Positions 60,525-64,000 of a stretch of DNA of 64,000 bases are shown in pieces. The stretch is from Deltaproteobacteria bacterium (GTDB taxonomy: Bacteria > Myxococcota > UBA727 > VGSZ01). The notes beneath the pieces were generated by a model. That model worked only from the letters and a program-made list of their open reading frames with translations, had not been told where the DNA came from and did no database searches. The first letter of the stretch is position 1. Each line of letters starts with the position of its first letter. The position numbers and the translations under genes were made by a program. Where the stretch lies: positions 22,312-86,311 of the forward strand of contig JADZDP010000107.1 in the NCBI GenBank assembly GCA_020850995.1, in the 5' to 3' direction.

Positions 60525-61204
60525 GGGCGCCTCTCGTCGGAGATGACCGCGCCGTCGCTGAAGGTGACGACGCGCTTGGCGTACTTGGCGATGTTCGGGT
60601 CGTGCGTGACCATGACGATCGACATGCCCTGCGCATGCAGCTCGGTGAACAGCTCCATCACCTGCGCCGTGGTCGCCGAGTCGAGGGCGCCGGTGGGCTC
60701 GTCGGCGAGCAGGAGCACCGGGTCGTTCACCAGCGCGCGCGCGATGGAGACGCGCTGCTGTTGCCCGCCGCTGAGCTGCGTCGGCAGGTGATCCATGCGG
60801 TCCGCCAAGCCCACGCGGGCCAGCGCCTCGGCGGCGCGCTTCTTGCGCACCGACGCGCGCTCGCCGGCGTACACCATGGGGAGCTCCACATTCTCGAGCG
60901 CGTTGTCGCGCGGCAAGAGGTGGAAGGCCTGGAACACGAAGCCGATCTTGCGGTTGCGCAGCTCGCTGAGCTGCACCTCGTCGTAGGACTCGACGGCCTC
61001 GCCATCGAGCACGTAGCTGCCCCCGTCGGGCCGGTCGAGGGTGCCGATCACGTTCAGCATCGTCGACTTGCCCGAGCCCGAGGCCCCCATGATGGCGACC
61101 ATCTCGCCCTGCTCCACGCTGAGCGAGGCGCCGCGGAGCGCGCGCACCACGTTGTCGCCCATGCGGTAGCTCTTCTCGATCCCGCTCAGCTCGATGAGGC
61201 TCAT
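60521..61204 (-). CDS. MacB/LolD-type ABC transporter ATP-binding protein
   Basis: This 227-residue ATPase has Walker A GASGSGKST, the signature LSGGQQQRVSIARAL, Walker B LLLADEPTGALD and the switch histidine VTHD. It is the first gene of the efflux operon (ATPase, channel, adaptor, two permeases, perhaps the epimerase). GGAGG lies 8-12 bases before ATG 61204. The partial ATPase at the left edge of the window is of the same class but belongs to another operon. Confidence 0.95.
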   Translation of the reverse strand: MSLIELSGIEKSYRMGDNVVRALRGASLSVEQGEMVAIMGASGSGKSTMLNVIGTLDRPDGGSYVLDGEAVESYDEVQLSELRNRKIGFVFQAFHLLPRDNALENVELPMVYAGERASVRKKRAAEALARVGLADRMDHLPTQLSGGQQQRVSIARALVNDPVLLLADEPTGALDSATTAQVMELFTELHAQGMSIVMVTHDPNIAKYAKRVVTFSDGAVISDERRP

Positions 61205-61490
61205 ACGCGACCGGTCCTCCTGCCAGCACCAACCCGTGCGCAACGCCCGCGCAACGCAGGGCGTGTTTTCATGTCGTGCGGACGCGGGCGATGGGAACTT
61301 TGGATGCAGGCTGTAATGGGGATCTGTGACGCGGGTCGGCGGGCGCCGAGGTGCCGTCGTTAGAATCGCGTTCCAACGCGCCTATTCCCGGGCGGCGTGC
61401 TTGTCAGGGTGGCCTGGGGCAGGTGACCGCGGCACGGCGACGGAGGCACCGCCCTTTCTTCGCGCGCCTGGCTGAGTTGCTGGCAGCGTG
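61205..61490. promoter_or_regulatory. Efflux operon promoter region with CGCGTTCCAACGCG palindrome
   Basis: There is no gene in this stretch. The palindrome CGCGTTCCAACGCG (61367-61380) lies about 165 bp upstream of the ATPase gene and could be an operator. TAGAAT just before it (61361-61366) reads as a -10-like box on the plus strand. No regulator gene is adjacent. Confidence 0.35.
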
Positions 61491-61834
61491 ATCTGGGGCT
61501 TGTCCTCCCGCCTTCGACCAGGGTCGCTGCTCTCGCGAGAGCAAGCGGCGGTGCCATGATGAAGGCTCGGCTTGCCGAGTCGGCGGGGCGTCCGGGCGAG
61601 CGCTACGGACCCCTCCCTACCTCCCTCCCCAGAGTACTGGGGAGGGCCGTGCCAACCTCGCCACACCCCTGTGGCGAACCCGGAACAGCTTCCCCCATTC
61701 CTATGAGGTAGAGGGGGGCCGTTTGCCCGGCGGTGACGTCGTCACCCAGCGCGTCGGCGCCGCAGGAACGCACCGGCGCCTGCTCTCGCGAGAGCAGCGA
61801 TCACGCCATGAAGGCGAAACAACAAGCCCCAGCT
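61491..61834 (-). repeat. Inverted-repeat element copy B (MITE-like, 344 bp)
   Basis: This second copy of the element at 14872-15218 is inverted relative to it: the left end is ATCTGGGG and the right end, read outward, AGCTGGGG. Both arms carry TGCTCTCGCGAGAGCA (61528-61543 and 61781-61796), each 37-38 bases from its end as in copy A. The internal stem CCCTCCCCAG/CTGGGGAGGG (61623-61646) is a perfect 10-bp hairpin. The GCCAC/GTGGC stem is kept although its loop differs, which suggests that pairing is under selection. It lies between divergently transcribed genes. Confidence 0.85.
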
Positions 61835-61974
61835 TCCTTCCGTCTTGCCTGTTGTCGTGCGCCGGGCTGTGGTCGCGCGAACCCCCGCCCCGCGGCAAAA
61901 CGCGCCCGAATCCGGGGAGAACTACCTCTTCGCCAGGCCCATAGGTTTGCTAAGCCCTCCTTCGGGAGGCCCCC
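61835..61974 (+). promoter_or_regulatory. Leader of oxidoreductase gene with UUCG hairpin at the Shine-Dalgarno
   Basis: CCTCC (61956-61960), TTCG and GGAGG (61965-61969) form a five-pair stem with the very stable C(UUCG)G tetraloop. The GGAGG arm is the Shine-Dalgarno 5 bases before ATG 61975, so the hairpin would hide it and lower translation unless opened. Further upstream, a CCCGAATCCGGGG near-palindrome lies at about 61905-61917. No other feature is evident. Confidence 0.5.
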
Positions 61975-64000
61975 ATGTCCAGCACCCCGCGCTACCCCGG
62001 CATCCGCGTCGTCGCCAACGGCAACCAGCTGGTCGCCTACCTGACCGAGGCGCGCGTGGCCGACGCCGGCGTGTTCTACCCCATCACCCCGTCCACCGAG
62101 ATGGGCGAGCTGTTCCAGCAGGCCTTCGCCGAGGGCAAGCTCAACGTGTTCGGCAACCGCACCCTGGCCATCGAGACCGAGGGCGAGCACGCGGCCCAGG
62201 GCGGGGCCATCGCGGCGTCGGTGACGGGCAAGCGCGTGGTGAACTTCACCTCGGGCCAAGGCCTCGTCTACGGCCTCGAGCAGTACTACCACGCGCCTGG
62301 CAAGCTCTCGACGTTGGTCGTGCAGTGCGCGGCGCGCGCGCTCACCAAGCACGCGCTCAACGTCCACTGCGGCCACGACGACTTCTACGCCGCGCTCGAC
62401 ACCGGCTGGATCATCCTCGTGGGCAAGGACGCGCAGCAGGCCGCCGATCAGGCGCTCATCTTGCGCCGCGTGACCGAGCTGGCGCTCAACCCCGGCATCA
62501 ACGTGCAAGACGGCTTTTTGACGAGCCACCTCGAGCGCACCTTCTTGATGCACGAGGCCGAGCTGATCCGCGAGCTCTTGGGTGCCGCCGACGACGTCAT
62601 CCCCTGCCCCACACCGGCGCAGCGCGAGCTCTTTGGGCCAACGCGGCGCCGCGTGCCCGAGATCATCGACCTGAAGAACCCCGCGCTCATCGGCCCGGTG
62701 CAGAACCAAGAGCACTACATGCAGGGCGTGATCGCGCGCCGCAACAACTTCTCCGAGCCCATCCTCGGCTTCCTCGAGGAGTCGTACTCCCGCTTCGCCG
62801 AGCTGACGGGCCGCCGCTACGGCCTTCTCACCGAGCACAACTGCGACGGCGCGGACACGGTGTTCCTCTCGCTCGGCTGCGCCGCGGAGAACATCGAGTG
62901 CGCCGTTGATTGGATTGCGAAGACCCACGGCGAGCGGGTGGGCTCGATCCACCTCAACGTGGTGCGCCCCTTCCCCGAAGCGGCGCTGGCGCGCGCGCTG
63001 CGCGGCAAAAAGAATGTCATCGTGCTGGAGCGCGTCGACGACGCCATGAGTGGCGACAACGCTCTGGCGCGCGACGTGCGCACCGCGCTCGGCAAGGCGC
63101 TTGAGGCGTGGCGCGCGGCGAGCGAGGGAAACGTCGGCACCGGCAGCGTTCCGCCCATCGCGCCTGACGAGATGCCCACGCTGTTCTGCGGCAGCTACGG
63201 CCTCGGCTCGCGCGACTTCCGCCCCGAGCACATCCTCGGCGCTTGGCAATACGCCACCGGCAAGATCGCGCGCAGCGACGGCAAGAGCGCGCGTGACGGC
63301 GAGCGCTACTTCGTCTTGGGCGTGCCGCACCCCTACGCGGTGGTGTCTGCCTCGGCGCCCTCCTTGCTGCCGGAGAAGGCCATCTCGGTGCGCCTGCACT
63401 CCATCGGCGGCTGGGGCATGATCACCACCGGCAAGAACCTCGGCATGATCGTCGGCAACCTGGGCGAGGCCATCGCCAAGGAGCGCGGCCTCGTCGATAA
63501 GAGCGGCCAGGCGGCGGAGGTGCTGCACGTCAGCGCCAACCCCAAGTACGGCTCCGAGAAGAAGGGCGCGCCCACGGCCTACTTCCTGGTGGTGGCGCCC
63601 GAGCGCATTCGGGTGAACTGCGACCTGCGCCACGTCGACGTGGTGCTCTGCTGTGACCCGAAGGCGTTCACCCACTCGAACCCCTTGCAGGGCATGCAGA
63701 AGGGCGGCGCCTTCGTGTGGGAGAGCGACGAGACGCCCGACAAGGCCTGGACGCGCATCCCGCACGCACTGCGCCGCGAGATCGTCGAGAAAGACCTCCG
63801 GCTCTTCATCCTGCCGGGCTTCGAGATCGCCAAGCGCGCCACCGATCGGCCCGAGCTGCAGTTGCGCATGCAGGGCAACGCGTTCTTGGGCGCCTTCTTC
63901 GCGGTGTCGAGCTTCCTCGGCGACTACCAGATCTCGAAGGACAAGTTCCGCGAGCTGGTGCGCGAGCAGTACATCAAGAAGTTCGGCCGCCTGGGCGACG
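61975..64000 (+). CDS. Pyruvate:ferredoxin oxidoreductase-type protein, 3' end outside window
   Basis: The open frame runs to the window edge (675 codons). Residues 1 to about 400 match the alpha (PyrR/transketolase-like) part of 2-oxoacid:ferredoxin oxidoreductases: NGNQLVAYLTEARVADAGVF, YPITPSTEMGEL, TSGQGLVYGLEQYYHAPGK. From about residue 460 a gamma-like domain follows (HSIGGWGMITTGKNLG, VSANPKYGSEKKGAPTAYFL). This alpha-gamma order is that of the single-chain enzyme NifJ, which then has ferredoxin and TPP-binding domains. It oxidises a 2-oxoacid to acyl-CoA with ferredoxin reduction. Its Shine-Dalgarno lies in a hairpin. Confidence 0.88.
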   Translation, partial: MSSTPRYPGIRVVANGNQLVAYLTEARVADAGVFYPITPSTEMGELFQQAFAEGKLNVFGNRTLAIETEGEHAAQGGAIAASVTGKRVVNFTSGQGLVYGLEQYYHAPGKLSTLVVQCAARALTKHALNVHCGHDDFYAALDTGWIILVGKDAQQAADQALILRRVTELALNPGINVQDGFLTSHLERTFLMHEAELIRELLGAADDVIPCPTPAQRELFGPTRRRVPEIIDLKNPALIGPVQNQEHYMQGVIARRNNFSEPILGFLEESYSRFAELTGRRYGLLTEHNCDGADTVFLSLGCAAENIECAVDWIAKTHGERVGSIHLNVVRPFPEAALARALRGKKNVIVLERVDDAMSGDNALARDVRTALGKALEAWRAASEGNVGTGSVPPIAPDEMPTLFCGSYGLGSRDFRPEHILGAWQYATGKIARSDGKSARDGERYFVLGVPHPYAVVSASAPSLLPEKAISVRLHSIGGWGMITTGKNLGMIVGNLGEAIAKERGLVDKSGQAAEVLHVSANPKYGSEKKGAPTAYFLVVAPERIRVNCDLRHVDVVLCCDPKAFTHSNPLQGMQKGGAFVWESDETPDKAWTRIPHALRREIVEKDLRLFILPGFEIAKRATDRPELQLRMQGNAFLGAFFAVSSFLGDYQISKDKFRELVREQYIKKFGRLGD

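Noticed and set aside
61491..61834. Insertion sequence with a transposase
   Set aside because: The element is 344 bp, has no coding frame of useful length and shows no target-site duplication. At most it is a non-autonomous element.

Overview
The window is GC-rich bacterial DNA that is most consistent with a myxobacterium-like organism (Myxococcota or a related deltaproteobacterial lineage). Clues are secreted lipoproteins with Gly-Glu dipeptide linkers after the lipobox, a 'Myxococcus cysteine-rich repeat', a Ser/Thr protein kinase fused to a helical domain, PilT-type ATPases, and HPr kinase in a genome with MacAB/TolC-type Gram-negative efflux. This placement is inference from gene content. 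I saw no rRNA, tRNA, CRISPR array or transposase.

Layout. (1) 1-745: the end of a MarR-regulated ABC exporter operon. (2) 916-13234: a regulatory phosphotransferase (PTS) cluster in the order hpf, ptsN, hprK, HEAT-PilT fusion, PilT-like ATPase, Ser/Thr kinase, alpha/beta hydrolase, rapZ, ptsH, ptsI; no sugar permease is present, and ptsI appears to start at CTG. (3) 13244-19450: a low-complexity protein with a peptidoglycan-binding-like motif, a repeat-rich intergenic stretch holding a (CAG)6(AAG)24 tract and copy A of a 347-bp inverted-repeat element, then two adjacent beta-propeller-like secreted proteins. (4) 19575-35864: mostly envelope genes, including a PHP-domain lipoprotein, a PPC-like lipoprotein, an MMPL transporter, a sugar dehydrogenase/diheme cytochrome, elbB and a coupled three-gene secreted-protein operon, with a thioesterase, a methyltransferase and an SDR between them. 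(5) 35967-44865: FabH and FabK-like lipid enzymes, an M28 peptidase, rsgA, a PEGA lipoprotein, a cupin, and a geranylgeranyl-reductase-type flavoprotein whose 5' end is duplicated on the far side of a LamG lipoprotein gene. (6) 44866-49587: a membrane protein and a coupled operon of two PYROXD2/phytoene-desaturase-like flavoproteins with an SRPBCC protein. (7) 49793-54548: hemolysin III, then a roughly 4-kb cassette bracketed by two copies of the 3' end of an epimerase gene. It carries tandemly duplicated lipoproteins, a metalloprotease-like protein and a gene whose signal peptide is separated from its body by an 18-G tract. (8) 54492-61204: the intact epimerase and a MacAB/TolC-type efflux operon. 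(9) 61491-64000: copy B of the inverted-repeat element, in opposite orientation, and the start of a pyruvate:ferredoxin oxidoreductase-type gene.

The most unusual signals are the two copies of the inverted-repeat element, the apparently out-of-phase poly-G gene, two secreted-protein cassettes bracketed by duplicated ends of neighbouring enzyme genes, and a recurring GCGCTA(C/G)NNT motif placed 6-7 nt before start codons, which suggests leaderless transcription. All functional statements come from reading the sequence; no database search was run.
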